A DNA stretch of 64,000 nt from Kumtagia sp964244725 (lineage in GTDB: Bacteria; Pseudomonadota; Alphaproteobacteria; Rhizobiales; Rhizobiaceae). Position numbers and translations under genes: made by a program. This document shows, piece by piece, positions 42,902 to 51,959 of the stretch (position 1 is its first letter; the number at the start of each line of letters is the position of its first letter). The DNA lies in the NCBI GenBank assembly GCA_964244725.1, contig CAXTJQ010000018.1:1-64000 (forward strand), written 5' to 3'. The notes beneath the pieces were generated by a model. It was not told the DNA's origin. It ran no database searches and was given only the letters and a program-made list of their open reading frames with translations.

Positions 42902-44032
42902 GTGACCAGACGCTTGCGGATCGTGCATTGTTTTCGCTCGCCCGTCGGCGGCATCTTCCGCCACGTGCGCGATCTCACGGCCGCGCAGGTCGCGTCGGGC
43001 CACCAGGTCGGCATCGTCTGCGATTCGGAAACCGGCGGCGCATTCGAGGAGAAGCTCTTCGCCGCGCTTGCCGACAAACTGGCGCTCGGCATCCATCGCA
43101 CGCCGATGCAGCGCCATATCGGCCCGGGCGACATCGCCGCCGCGTGGCGCACCTTCGGCATCATCAAGGGATTGCAGCCGGACATTCTGCACGGGCACGG
43201 CGCCAAGGGTGGCGTCTACGCCCGTTTGTTCGGCTCGCTGTTGCGGGTCTTCAGGTATCGCGTAGCCCGCCTCTATTCGCCGCATGGCGGCAGCCTGCAC
43301 TATGACGAAAACACGCCGACCGGAAAAATCTTCTTCCTGCTCGAGCGCGTCATGGGCGCCTTCACCGACCATCTCCTGTTCGTGTCGGACTACGAGCGCA
43401 TCACCTACCGCCGCAAGGTGGGCGATCCGCCGGCGCCCAACAGCCTGGTCTACAACGGCCTGAATGCAGCTGAATTCGAACCCGTGGCTTTGGCCGACGC
43501 CGCAGCCGACTTTCTCTATATCGGCATGATGCGCGACCTGAAAGGACCCGATCTCTTCATCGACGCGCTGGCGCGGATAGAATCGAAACTTGGCCGCAAG
43601 GTCTCGGCAGTCATGGTCGGCGCCGGCGACGACCTGCCCAAATATCGCGCCCAGGCGGCGCGCCTCGGCCTGTCCGACCACATGACCTTTCTCGCGCCGC
43701 TACCGGCGCGCGAGGCGTTCGCGCTCGGCCGCATCATCGTCGTTCCGTCGCGCGCCGAGGCCATGCCCTATATCGTGCTGGAGGCGCTGGCGGCAGGCAA
43801 GCCGATGGTGGCGACATCGGTCGGCGGCATTCCCGAAATTCTCGGACCCGATTCTCCGGCCCTCGTCGCGCCCGACAGCGGCGCATTGGCGGAGACGATG
43901 CTGTTCGCCTTCTCAGAGCCGGGCGCCTTCCAGGCGTCGATGCCCTCGGCCGCCGATCTCAAGGCGAGATTCGGCGCGGACGTCATGGCGCGTAGGATCG
44001 AGGACGCCTACCACGCGGCGCTCGCCAGTTGA
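42902..44032 (+). CDS. Glycosyltransferase family 4
   Basis: GT-B retaining glycosyltransferase, 376 residues. The start is a GTG at 42902, 18 bases after the exporter stop. Typical segments are VGGIFRHVRDLTAAQVASGH in the N-terminal domain and, in the C-terminal domain, FLYIGMMRDLKGPDLFIDAL, VMVGAGDD, and VVPSRAEAMPYIVLEALAAGKPMVAT, which contains the nucleotide-sugar-binding EX7E-like pair. It probably adds one sugar of the repeat unit on the cytoplasmic side of the membrane. Donor sugar unknown. Confidence 0.92.
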   Translation: MTRRLRIVHCFRSPVGGIFRHVRDLTAAQVASGHQVGIVCDSETGGAFEEKLFAALADKLALGIHRTPMQRHIGPGDIAAAWRTFGIIKGLQPDILHGHGAKGGVYARLFGSLLRVFRYRVARLYSPHGGSLHYDENTPTGKIFFLLERVMGAFTDHLLFVSDYERITYRRKVGDPPAPNSLVYNGLNAAEFEPVALADAAADFLYIGMMRDLKGPDLFIDALARIESKLGRKVSAVMVGAGDDLPKYRAQAARLGLSDHMTFLAPLPAREAFALGRIIVVPSRAEAMPYIVLEALAAGKPMVATSVGGIPEILGPDSPALVAPDSGALAETMLFAFSEPGAFQASMPSAADLKARFGADVMARRIEDAYHAALAS

Positions 44033-44138
44033 CGCAAAATTGCGCGCGCGCGAGCCGCCATCACTCAATGTCGCGCCTGCATCGCAAGGGAATGTTAGCT
44101 CTGAAGGCCTAGGCTCGTTGCGATCCTGGGGTAGCCGC

Positions 44139-45677
44139 ATGTCCAATCACGATCCCGCGGAGCGCTTCTCCCTCGAAGCGGTCCGCAATTTCAGCGCCGA
44201 CGACGAAGCCAAGGCGCCAAGGACGGCGCTGGGCAAGATCGCGCTGCAGGTCGCGTCGCAATATCGTCGCGACACCATGTCGCCGGTGATGGTCGCCGGG
44301 GTCATGCGGCTGGTCGAATTCGGCCTGCTGCTGGCGTCCGGCCTCATCATGCTGGGCATCCAGCTCGGCTTGGGCTTCAACCTTTTCTGGCACTATCCGC
44401 TGGTGATGCTGGGCGGTTCCCTTCTCGCCGTGATCGGCATGGAGATCGGCGACTGCTACCAGGTCCCGGCGCTGCTGCGTCCGACCCGCTACCTCCCGCG
44501 GATCGTCCTCGTCTGGACGGCCGTCTTCGCGCTGTTCGCCGGCGCGGGTTTCGCCTTCAAGGTTTCGGGCGACTTCTCGCGACTGCTGTTCGGATACTGG
44601 TTCGTCGCCGGCGCGCTGTCGATCGCGATCCTTCGGCTCGCCTCGGCGCGGCTGTTTCGCCGCTGGGCCCGCAACGGTCGCATGGAGCGCCGCGCGCTGA
44701 TCGTCGGCGGCGGCAAGACGGCGGAGGGCCTGATCCGGTCGATCGAGCAGCAGCCCTACAACGACATCCGCATCTGCGGGATCTTCGACGACCGCGACGA
44801 CAAGCGCTCGCCGCCGATCGTGGCGGGCTACCCCAAGCTCGGCAACATCGTCGAACTGATCGAATTCGCCCGCATCGCCCGCATCGACATGCTGATCGTG
44901 TCGCTGCCGATCTCGGCCGAAAGCCGGGTCCTGTCCCTGCTCAAGAAATTGTGGGTGCTCCCGGTCGACATCCGGCTTTCAGCCCATTCCAACCAGCTGC
45001 AGTTCCGGCCGCGTTCCTATTCCTTCATCGGCTCGGTGCCGATGCTCGACATTTTCGACAAGCCGATCAACGATTGGGACTCGGTCGCAAAGCGGGCCTT
45101 CGACGTCGTCTTCAGCCTGATCGGCATCGTCGCCTTCTCGCCCGTGATGCTGGCGACAGCCATCGCCATCAAGCTCGACAGCAAGGGTCCGATCCTGTTC
45201 CGGCAGAAGCGCCACGGCTTCAACAACGAGGTGATCGACGTCTACAAATTCCGCTCGATGTACGCCGAGCAGTCCGACCCGACCGCGAAAAAGACGGTGA
45301 CCAGGAACGATCCGCGAGTGACGCGCGTCGGCCGCGTCATCCGCAAGACCTCGATCGACGAACTGCCGCAGTTCTTCAACGCGCTGTTCGGCAGCCTTTC
45401 GCTGGTCGGCCCGCGTCCGCACGCCGTCGCGGCGCAGTCGCACAATCTGCTCTACAACGAAGTCGTCGATGGCTATTTCGCCCGCCACCGCGTCAAGCCC
45501 GGGGTCACCGGCTGGGCGCAGATCAACGGCTGGCGCGGCGAGATGGACACCGACGAGAAGATCAGGATGCGCACCGAATACGACCTGTTCTACATCGAGA
45601 ACTGGTCGCTGTGGTTCGACCTGAAGATCCTGATGCTGACGCCCCTGCGCCTGCTCGACACCGAGAACGCGTATTGA
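44139..45677 (+). CDS. Undecaprenyl-phosphate sugar phosphotransferase (WcaJ/ExoY/HfsE type)
   Basis: Initiating enzyme that transfers a hexose-1-phosphate to undecaprenyl phosphate. The 512-residue product has four N-terminal membrane helices (about 45-165), a Rossmann-like CoA-binding-type domain with RALIVGGGKTAEGLI (about 187-201), and the C-terminal sugar-transferase domain starting KRAFDVVFSLIGI, with FRQKRHGFNNEVIDVYKFRSM, TSIDELPQFFN and LVGPRPHAV, all diagnostic. The start at 44139 is preferred; the frame upstream has no membrane or family features. It is followed by the polymerase gene with overlapping stop/start. Confidence 0.93.
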   Translation: MSNHDPAERFSLEAVRNFSADDEAKAPRTALGKIALQVASQYRRDTMSPVMVAGVMRLVEFGLLLASGLIMLGIQLGLGFNLFWHYPLVMLGGSLLAVIGMEIGDCYQVPALLRPTRYLPRIVLVWTAVFALFAGAGFAFKVSGDFSRLLFGYWFVAGALSIAILRLASARLFRRWARNGRMERRALIVGGGKTAEGLIRSIEQQPYNDIRICGIFDDRDDKRSPPIVAGYPKLGNIVELIEFARIARIDMLIVSLPISAESRVLSLLKKLWVLPVDIRLSAHSNQLQFRPRSYSFIGSVPMLDIFDKPINDWDSVAKRAFDVVFSLIGIVAFSPVMLATAIAIKLDSKGPILFRQKRHGFNNEVIDVYKFRSMYAEQSDPTAKKTVTRNDPRVTRVGRVIRKTSIDELPQFFNALFGSLSLVGPRPHAVAAQSHNLLYNEVVDGYFARHRVKPGVTGWAQINGWRGEMDTDEKIRMRTEYDLFYIENWSLWFDLKILMLTPLRLLDTENAY

Positions 45678-46969
45678 GCGCCATCGCGCACGCGCTGCCG
45701 CGGCGCGCCATCGACGCGAAGGCGGTCGCGCTGATCGGCGCCGGCGCGGTGGCGACCGGCGTCCTCCTGTCGGGTTTCGTCATTCGCGAGCCGGCGCCCT
45801 ACGAAATCTACATGGCCGGCCTCATCGCGGTCTGGGCGGTGATCGGCCTGCGCATCTCGCGCACTGTCGCCCCGCTCCTGCTGCTCCTTGTGACGTTCAA
45901 CATCGGCGGCATGATCGCGATGGCGCAGATGGCCGACCTGATGTCGACGCCGCTCTATCTCGCCGTCTCCTTGTTCCTGGCCTTCACGGCCGTGTTCTTC
46001 GCGGCGATCGTCGAGGCGCGGCCCGGACTTTACAAGGTCGTCTTCGATTTCTACGTCGCCGCCGCCGTTCTGACGTCGATCCTCGGCGTGCTCGGCTATT
46101 TCCATGCCTTTCCGGGCGCGGAAATCTTCACCAAATACGACCGCGCCGCCGGCGCCTTCCAGGACCCCAACGTCTTCGGACCGTTCCTGACGTTGCCCGG
46201 CATCTATCTCGTCCACCGCATGATGACCGGCCGCGTGTCGGCCATGCCGCTCTACGCCGTCCCGCTGCTCGCCATCGCCGCCGGCGTCTTCTTCTCGTTT
46301 TCGCGCGGCGCCTGGGGGCTGTTCGCCGTCTCGGCCGTCCTGCTCGTCGGCGCGCTCTTCCTGCAAACGGGAAGCGACCGGTTCCGGTTGCGGATCGTCG
46401 TCATGACGATCGCCGTGCTGGCGCTGCTGGTCGTCTCGATCCTGGTCATGCTGCAGATACCCTCGGTCGCCGAACTCTTCACCACGCGCGCGCAGCTCGT
46501 GCAGGACTACGATGCCTCGCGCCTCGGCCGCTTCGCGCGCTACGGCATCGGCTTCCAGATAGCGATGGAGCATCCGCTCGGCGTCGGGCCGCTGGCGTTC
46601 GGCGTCATGATCGGCGAGGACACCCACGACATCTGGCTGAAATCGCTGCTCGATTACGGCTGGCTCGGCTTCGCCTCTTATCTCACGATGATCGCCTGGA
46701 CGGTCTGCGGCGGCTTCCGCATCCTGTTCCGCGACCGGCCGTGGCAACCTTATCTGCTCTGCGCCTATGTCGTGTTTCTCGGCCATATCGGGCTCGGAAC
46801 CGTCATCGACACCGACCACTGGCGTCACTTTTACCTCCTGTTGGGCCTCATCTGGGGCGCCATGGCGCTCGAGGCGCGCCATCAACGCCGGCTCGGATCG
46901 ATCGTGAATGCCTCTCCGCCGGTAGAAGCGAGCCGTTTCGAAGCGTCACGCGGTCTTCGGGCATCCTGA
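45674..46969 (+). CDS. O-antigen ligase/Wzy-type polymerase
   Basis: 431 residues with about ten hydrophobic segments and a large loop containing RAAGAFQDPNVFGPFL (conserved in O-antigen ligase/polymerases), FSFSRGAWGLF (the RGAW-type motif) and a later GVGPLAFGVMIGEDTHDIWLKSLLDYG segment with the loop histidine. The start is a TTG at 45674 that overlaps the stop of the previous gene (TTGA), indicating translational coupling; the next ATG is inside the second membrane segment. It likely polymerises lipid-linked repeat units in the periplasm. No flippase (Wzx) gene is nearby. Confidence 0.86.
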   Translation: MSAIAHALPRRAIDAKAVALIGAGAVATGVLLSGFVIREPAPYEIYMAGLIAVWAVIGLRISRTVAPLLLLLVTFNIGGMIAMAQMADLMSTPLYLAVSLFLAFTAVFFAAIVEARPGLYKVVFDFYVAAAVLTSILGVLGYFHAFPGAEIFTKYDRAAGAFQDPNVFGPFLTLPGIYLVHRMMTGRVSAMPLYAVPLLAIAAGVFFSFSRGAWGLFAVSAVLLVGALFLQTGSDRFRLRIVVMTIAVLALLVVSILVMLQIPSVAELFTTRAQLVQDYDASRLGRFARYGIGFQIAMEHPLGVGPLAFGVMIGEDTHDIWLKSLLDYGWLGFASYLTMIAWTVCGGFRILFRDRPWQPYLLCAYVVFLGHIGLGTVIDTDHWRHFYLLLGLIWGAMALEARHQRRLGSIVNASPPVEASRFEASRGLRAS

Positions 46970-47028
46970 GGCGCATCGCATTTTAGCCTTGCGCTCGACC
47001 GCCGCTGACGATAGGCCATTGCTTGGTC

Positions 47029-47105
<77 letters not shown>

Positions 47106-47302
47106 ATGACATCAACGACTTGAACCCGTTTTTCAATCTCCTTAGAAAGACTGGATGCGGGCGTCGCCGGCCAAGGCGTCGCAGGCGTCAGCAATGCGAA
47201 CGTCGATGGCGGTTTTTCGTCAAGGCGACAGCTGATCGGCCCGCGAGCCTCGTTCCAAGACCGCAAGCGATAGGGCCGCCCCTGTCTTGCCGACTCCTCG
47301 AA

Positions 47303-48628
47303 CTACGCGATTTCGTCCCGCCAACTCAGCCGGACCTCGAAGCCGTCATGCCTGCCGGTGGCGGGCGAGGCGAATGTCAGCGCCGCGCCCATCTGTCGCG
47401 CAAGCGCCTCGGCGATCGAAAGCCCGAGCCCCGACCCGGGCTCCGGCGATCCGCCGCGCTTGAACCGCAGCTTGAGGTCGCGCATTTGCGCCTCGGGGAC
47501 GATCGCACCCGCATTTCCGATCGTGACCGTTCCCGCTCCGTCGACAATGATCGTCACGGGCGCGTCGCGTGCGCCGTGCAGGAGCGCGTTCTCGATCAGG
47601 TTGCGCAGGACGATGCCGAGCGCGTCGACATCGATGCGTCGGCGCGAAGCAGCGGATTTACCCGCGTCCAGGCGAATCCGCTGCGCATGATCGGTCTTGC
47701 GCGCGAACTCCTCGGCCACCAGCCGGACCACCGCCACGATGTCCGCCTCGCTTGCCGACGCGCCAAGACCGGAATCGGCGCGCGCCAGTTGCAACAGCTT
47801 CTCCGTCAGACGCCCGAGCGACGTAAGCGACGCCTCGATCCGCGAGGCGCGGTCGCGCGCCGGTCCGGGAGGCAATTCCGCCACCAGCCGCTGCGTCTGG
47901 ACAAGCGCTCCGGCGACAGGCGTGCGCAGTTCGTGCGCGCTGTTGGCCGCGAATTCGCGTTCGGCGTCGAGCGCGGTGCGCAGCCGGTCGAGCAAGCGGT
48001 TCACCGAGCCCGCGATGGCCGCGAGTTCGGCGGGGAGCGCAGCCACCGTCATCGGCTGAAGGTTGACGCCGTCGCGCGCGCCGATTTGCGCGCGAAGGGC
48101 GCGCAGCGGCGAGAGCGAGCGACGCACCAGCGTCCAGATTGCGATCATGCTGAGCGGGGCGACGAGGGCGAGTGGCAACAGCAGGGAAGTGACCGCCTCG
48201 ATCACGGCCTCGCGGCGATGGTCGAACCGGTCGGCCACCTGGAGGAACAGCGTGCCGCTGACCGCAGGCTGCGTGAAGATGCGATAGCGCGCAGTGTCGG
48301 AGTATCCACTCGCCAGCGGCGCGTCGAATGGTTGGGTCTGCGCGTCGTGGGAATGCATCACCACCGCGCCCTTCGCATCGCGCAGCTGGTAGGTCAGATA
48401 TTCCTCTCCGCCTCCGCCGTCGACCCGCCCCGCCGTCGAAGGGTCCTCGCGCTGGAAGAGTTCGTTGACCGTCAGCGGCAGCAGCCGCTGCGCCGTCTCT
48501 TCGAGTGCGCTGTCGAACATTTCGTCGAACTCCTCGCGCATCACGAACGCGCTCAATCCGCAGGCGACGAGCCAGAACAAGACGGTCGCGCCGGTGAGCG
48601 ACCACATCAACCGGCGGGTGATGCTCAC
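47303..48628 (-). CDS. Sensor histidine kinase (QseC/TctE type)
   Basis: Membrane histidine kinase, 441 residues. Two membrane helices (about 9-31 and 147-168) enclose a periplasmic sensor of about 115 residues (the family's 2CSK-N-like domain). Then come HAMP-like sequence, the H-box AANSAHELRTPVAG with the phosphorylated histidine at about 229, and an ATPase domain with N-box NLIENALLHGA and G-box GSGLGLSIAEALA. It starts ten bases after the response-regulator stop and is surely co-transcribed with it. The signal is unknown. PepSY genes beside QseBC-type systems are common. Confidence 0.93.
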   Translation of the reverse strand: MSITRRLMWSLTGATVLFWLVACGLSAFVMREEFDEMFDSALEETAQRLLPLTVNELFQREDPSTAGRVDGGGGEEYLTYQLRDAKGAVVMHSHDAQTQPFDAPLASGYSDTARYRIFTQPAVSGTLFLQVADRFDHRREAVIEAVTSLLLPLALVAPLSMIAIWTLVRRSLSPLRALRAQIGARDGVNLQPMTVAALPAELAAIAGSVNRLLDRLRTALDAEREFAANSAHELRTPVAGALVQTQRLVAELPPGPARDRASRIEASLTSLGRLTEKLLQLARADSGLGASASEADIVAVVRLVAEEFARKTDHAQRIRLDAGKSAASRRRIDVDALGIVLRNLIENALLHGARDAPVTIIVDGAGTVTIGNAGAIVPEAQMRDLKLRFKRGGSPEPGSGLGLSIAEALARQMGAALTFASPATGRHDGFEVRLSWRDEIA

Positions 48629-48638
48629 GGCCGCGCCC

Positions 48639-49295
48639 TCACTTTTCGAACCTGTAGCCCAGGCTTCGGACCGTCGAGATCCGCTCGTTGCCGAGCTTCT
48701 TTCGAAGACGGCTGACGTAGACCTCGACGGCGTTGCTCCCGATCTCCGCGCCGAAGGCGTAGAGCGCCTCCTCGATCTGCGGCTTGGAGACGATCGTCCC
48801 GGGCCGGCGCAAAAGGCTGTCGAGCACCGCCCATTCGCGGCTCGTCAGGTCGATTGGCGCGCCGTCGCGGCTGATCCGCCGCTCGGCCGCCGCGATATCG
48901 AGCGCGCCCGCGCGCATCACCGGAACGGAGGGTTGGCCGTGGCGGCGCAGCACTGCATAGGCGCGCGCCGACAATTCTCCGAGGTCGAAAGGTTTCACGA
49001 GATAATCGTCCGCGCCGGTATTCAGGCCGTCGATCCGATCCGAAATCTGGTCGCGGGCAGTCAGGATGATGACCGGCGTCGTATCCTTGCGGCCGCGCAT
49101 TGCGCGCAGATAGGCGAGCCCGCCGCCATCGGGGAGATTGAGATCGAGCAGCACGAGGCCGTAGGACGCCACGCCGGCGAACTCCCGCGCGACGGCGAGG
49201 TCGCGCGCCCAGTCTACGGCGTGGCCTTCGGCGATGGCGTGGTCGCGCACCGCGCCGCCGATCGCCGTATCGTCCTCGACGAGAAGAATGCGCAT
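48639..49295 (-). CDS. OmpR-family response regulator (QseB/TctD type)
   Basis: 218 residues. The receiver domain has the acidic pair E7-D8, the phosphorylated D51 in LLDLNLPDG, a conserved Thr in ILTARDQ and Lys in LVKPFD. The C-terminal winged-helix DNA-binding domain follows (LTSREWAVLDSLLR, then VEVYVSRLRKKL). It precedes the kinase gene in the operon. It diverges from the PepSY-protein gene, about 135 bases away, and may control it; this is an inference from position. Confidence 0.94.
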   Translation of the reverse strand: MRILLVEDDTAIGGAVRDHAIAEGHAVDWARDLAVAREFAGVASYGLVLLDLNLPDGGGLAYLRAMRGRKDTTPVIILTARDQISDRIDGLNTGADDYLVKPFDLGELSARAYAVLRRHGQPSVPVMRAGALDIAAAERRISRDGAPIDLTSREWAVLDSLLRRPGTIVSKPQIEEALYAFGAEIGSNAVEVYVSRLRKKLGNERISTVRSLGYRFEK

Positions 49296-49430
49296 GCCGT
49301 GTGCCGCTCCGTCCGAAACGAGCCGCTTATAGCGCGCCGCCGCGAAAATCGAGCGTCGTCGGGCGACCGGCAGCTTTCAGCTTGCCGTCAGCTTCGCTTG
49401 CCAGACAGCGCGGACTCGAACGGGGCCGAG

Positions 49431-49706
49431 ATGAAGGTCATTCTCCGCGCGGCATTGGTTCTCGACATTCTGGCTGCCTCCGCCGCGGCGGGAGATCGCT
49501 GCGACGTTCCGGTCACCGACTGGCAGCCGCGCGAGGCGCTGTGGCGCAGACTGGAGGCGGCAGGGTGGCGTATTCGGGCGATCAGGGCGCGAGACGGCTG
49601 CTACGTGGTCGACGGAACCGACCCATCGGGACACGTGGTTCAGAGCCCGTTCGATCCCGGCACGCTGGCGCCGGTCGCCGCCGTCGAGGCGACCGATCAT
49701 GGCTGA
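49431..49706 (+). CDS. Small PepSY-like periplasmic protein
   Basis: 91 residues with an N-terminal signal (VILRAALVLDILAASAAAG), then CDVPVTDWQPREALWRRLEAAGWRIRAIRARDGCYVV, the typical start of the PepSY-like domain found in short periplasmic proteins beside QseBC-type two-component systems. Two cysteines may form a disulfide. Its last bases overlap the start of the following small membrane-protein gene (ATG 49699 lies within it), so the two are coupled. Divergent from the response-regulator gene. A cytochrome-b561-type gene often completes such sets, but none is here. Confidence 0.8.
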   Translation: MKVILRAALVLDILAASAAAGDRCDVPVTDWQPREALWRRLEAAGWRIRAIRARDGCYVVDGTDPSGHVVQSPFDPGTLAPVAAVEATDHG

Positions 49707-49995
49707 TCCCGAACGGCCGCGGCGCGGGTCGCACCGAAGGGATGAAGGCCCGGGCCTGACCAACGTTTTCCGCTTCGCCCGGCTGTTGCTGATCGTCGGT
49801 CCGATCATCCTGGCGGTCGTTCTGCTGATCGTCACGCTCGACCTGTCGCGCGCGCATGCCGAAACCGCAACGACCCGTCGGCAGCGCGGCTACGCGCCCA
49901 CCGTGAAATCCGCGTTCGTCAGGCCGAGATTGAGGCCCACGACCGCGAACTTGATCGCCCCGACGCCGCCCGCCAGGGCGCCGTCGGCATCGTAA
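49699..49995 (+). CDS. Possible small membrane protein overlapping the PepSY gene
   Basis: 98 residues. It begins inside the PepSY stop region (ATG 49699), has a charged N-terminus, one strong membrane helix (LLLIVGPIILAVVLLIVTL at about 29-47), then a basic tail. The last 100 bases run antisense over the 3' end of the RTX gene, and the Pro/Ala/Arg-rich tail there looks like shadow coding, so the true end may be earlier or altered. The coupling and the helix favour a real gene. I do not recognise a family. Confidence 0.45.
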   Translation: MADPERPRRGSHRRDEGPGLTNVFRFARLLLIVGPIILAVVLLIVTLDLSRAHAETATTRRQRGYAPTVKSAFVRPRLRPTTANLIAPTPPARAPSAS

Positions 49996-51959
49996 TAGAG
50001 CGCGCCGCTGTCGGTGTCGTAGATGATGCGGTCGCTGGCGTCGTGCGCGACGCCGGCCGTGCTCTTCCAGAACGCGTCGGACGACAGGTTGCCGAGATTG
50101 AGAGCAGCGAAGATCGACTTGGCGAGCTTCATCGTATCGTCCACGACGTTGAAGTCGGTGATCGTATCGACATTGCTTGCGCTGTTGAGCGCGGTATTGA
50201 ACTGGAACGTATCCTTGCCCGCGCCGCCCGCCAGCGTGTCGTTGCCGCCCAGCCCGAAGAGCAGATCGTCGCCGCCCAGGCCGCTGATCTTGTTAACGCC
50301 GTTGTTGCCGACGATCCCCTGGCCGATATTGTTGCCGGTGAGGTTGATGGCGGCGGTTCCGGAAGCAGAAGTCGTCTGCAGCAATTCGACCCAATTGCTC
50401 GAGGCCAGGGTGAAGGACACGGTAACATCGACCGTGTCCGTCCCTTCGTTGGCAAACTCGACGATTTTATCGCCGACATTGTCGACGATGAAGGTGTCGT
50501 TGCCTCTATTCCCGATCATGGCGTCGGCGCCGGTCTTGCCGTCGATGACGTTGGCGTTGTCGTTTCCGGTGACCGTGTTGGCAAGCCCGTTGCCCGTGGC
50601 GTTGATCGCCGCCGTTCCGGTCAGCGTCAGGTTCTCGATGTACTGACCGGCCATCGGGCCTGAAAGGGAATAGGTGACCGAACTTTTGACGATGTCGACG
50701 CCGGCGACATCGGCCTCGTAGACGCGGTCGGCGGCATCCTGGACGATGTAGGTGTCGCCGCCGCCGCCGCCGCGCATGTCATCGATCAGATGGTCTCCGG
50801 TGATCGTGTCGTCCGCCCCATCGCCCACCGATTTGCGCACGATGTCGAGGACCTCGCCCTCCGCATCGCCGTTCGTGACGTTGGTATGAAAGACCGCGAG
50901 ATGACCGGCGCCCAGTTCGGCCACCGCCGAATCCCTCACCTGCAGGCGCGGGTCCTTGCCGACATCGATGAACGTCGCCGCCGACACGACGGCGCGCGCC
51001 GGGTCGTAGAGCCGCACGACCGTATCGTCGTCCTCGTAGCCGATAGGCGGCGTCGGCGGCGCGATGCCGCGCGCGTCGGTGCGCGTCATGCCGACATAGT
51101 CGCGCGTGTAGCTGACGGCGAGAAGGCCGCTCGACATCTTGGTGACATACGGATTGAGTTCGTTGTAGTCGATGTCGGCGCCGTCCGGGTTGGACAGGTC
51201 GACCCGAACGGCCACCGTTCCTGCGGCCGAAAAGGTCACCAGCTTGATGTCGGTCGTCGCGCCGACCGGCGCCTTGTCCTCGTAGGCGATGGCGAACCCG
51301 CCGCCGGACGCCGCCGAGACGCTGACCTTATGATAGGTGGCGCCGGTGCTGGCCAGCAATGCCGGGGCCAGACGTGTCCCGCCGCTGTTTTCGTAAACGG
51401 CGTACCAGACCTCGGTCTGGTTGCCGCGCGTCGCGCTCCAGGCGACCGCGTAGCCGCCGCCATCAAGACCCGCGATGCTCGGCCTCTCGTCCGTCGCCCC
51501 TGACGATGGATGAAAGACGGAGAAGACGCCCCGGTTCTGCGGAATAGCAACGTCAAGTTTGCCATTCGCGACGCTGGCATAGACGAGATTGCCATTCGAC
51601 AGAGCAGTGACATCCGGATCGGAGGCATGCAGGTTGAAGAAATAGTCGTCGACGACCGACCCGTCGCTTTTGCGGATCGCGTAGTCCAACTCCCCATCCG
51701 CTTTTTGCGTCCCGATGACGATGTCGCCGTTATCGAGCTGGTCCACAGCCGACATCGTTCCTTGGATGTTCAGCGAACCGCCATTGTTCTTGCCGTTGGA
51801 CGTGAAGATATCGAGATCGGTAAAGCCGCCGCTCGTGCTCGTCACGGCGAGCCCGCCATTGGCGAGCGATACGATGTCGACTTCGCCCTGCCCCGGCCCC
51901 TGAATAAGGTCCAGGTAGGTTTCCGAAGGCGTCATGATGTAGGTTGTCGTGACTGCCAA
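49890..51959 (-). CDS. RTX-type calcium-binding secreted protein
   Basis: About 689 residues. The N-terminal half has beta-propeller-like repeats such as ASLANGGLAVT, ALSNGNLVYAS and GLDGGGYAVAWS (seven-bladed style). The C-terminal half carries NLTLTGTAAINATGNGLAN repeats and glycine-rich RTX nonapeptides (GGDDLLFGLGGNDTLAGGAGKDTF), typical of calcium-binding proteins exported by type I secretion, with an uncleaved C-terminal signal. No type I secretion genes are in the window. The best start is a TTG at 51959 with GGGAGGA four bases upstream; an ATG at 51935 has no such site. Confidence 0.85.
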   Translation of the reverse strand: MAVTTTYIMTPSETYLDLIQGPGQGEVDIVSLANGGLAVTSTSGGFTDLDIFTSNGKNNGGSLNIQGTMSAVDQLDNGDIVIGTQKADGELDYAIRKSDGSVVDDYFFNLHASDPDVTALSNGNLVYASVANGKLDVAIPQNRGVFSVFHPSSGATDERPSIAGLDGGGYAVAWSATRGNQTEVWYAVYENSGGTRLAPALLASTGATYHKVSVSAASGGGFAIAYEDKAPVGATTDIKLVTFSAAGTVAVRVDLSNPDGADIDYNELNPYVTKMSSGLLAVSYTRDYVGMTRTDARGIAPPTPPIGYEDDDTVVRLYDPARAVVSAATFIDVGKDPRLQVRDSAVAELGAGHLAVFHTNVTNGDAEGEVLDIVRKSVGDGADDTITGDHLIDDMRGGGGGDTYIVQDAADRVYEADVAGVDIVKSSVTYSLSGPMAGQYIENLTLTGTAAINATGNGLANTVTGNDNANVIDGKTGADAMIGNRGNDTFIVDNVGDKIVEFANEGTDTVDVTVSFTLASSNWVELLQTTSASGTAAINLTGNNIGQGIVGNNGVNKISGLGGDDLLFGLGGNDTLAGGAGKDTFQFNTALNSASNVDTITDFNVVDDTMKLAKSIFAALNLGNLSSDAFWKSTAGVAHDASDRIIYDTDSGALYYDADGALAGGVGAIKFAVVGLNLGLTNADFTVGA

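Noticed and set aside
37570..47000. A Wzx flippase gene inside the polysaccharide locus
   Set aside because: All open frames were accounted for; none has the 12-14 membrane spans of a flippase. The acyltransferase at 31472 has about ten spans but carries acyltransferase motifs.
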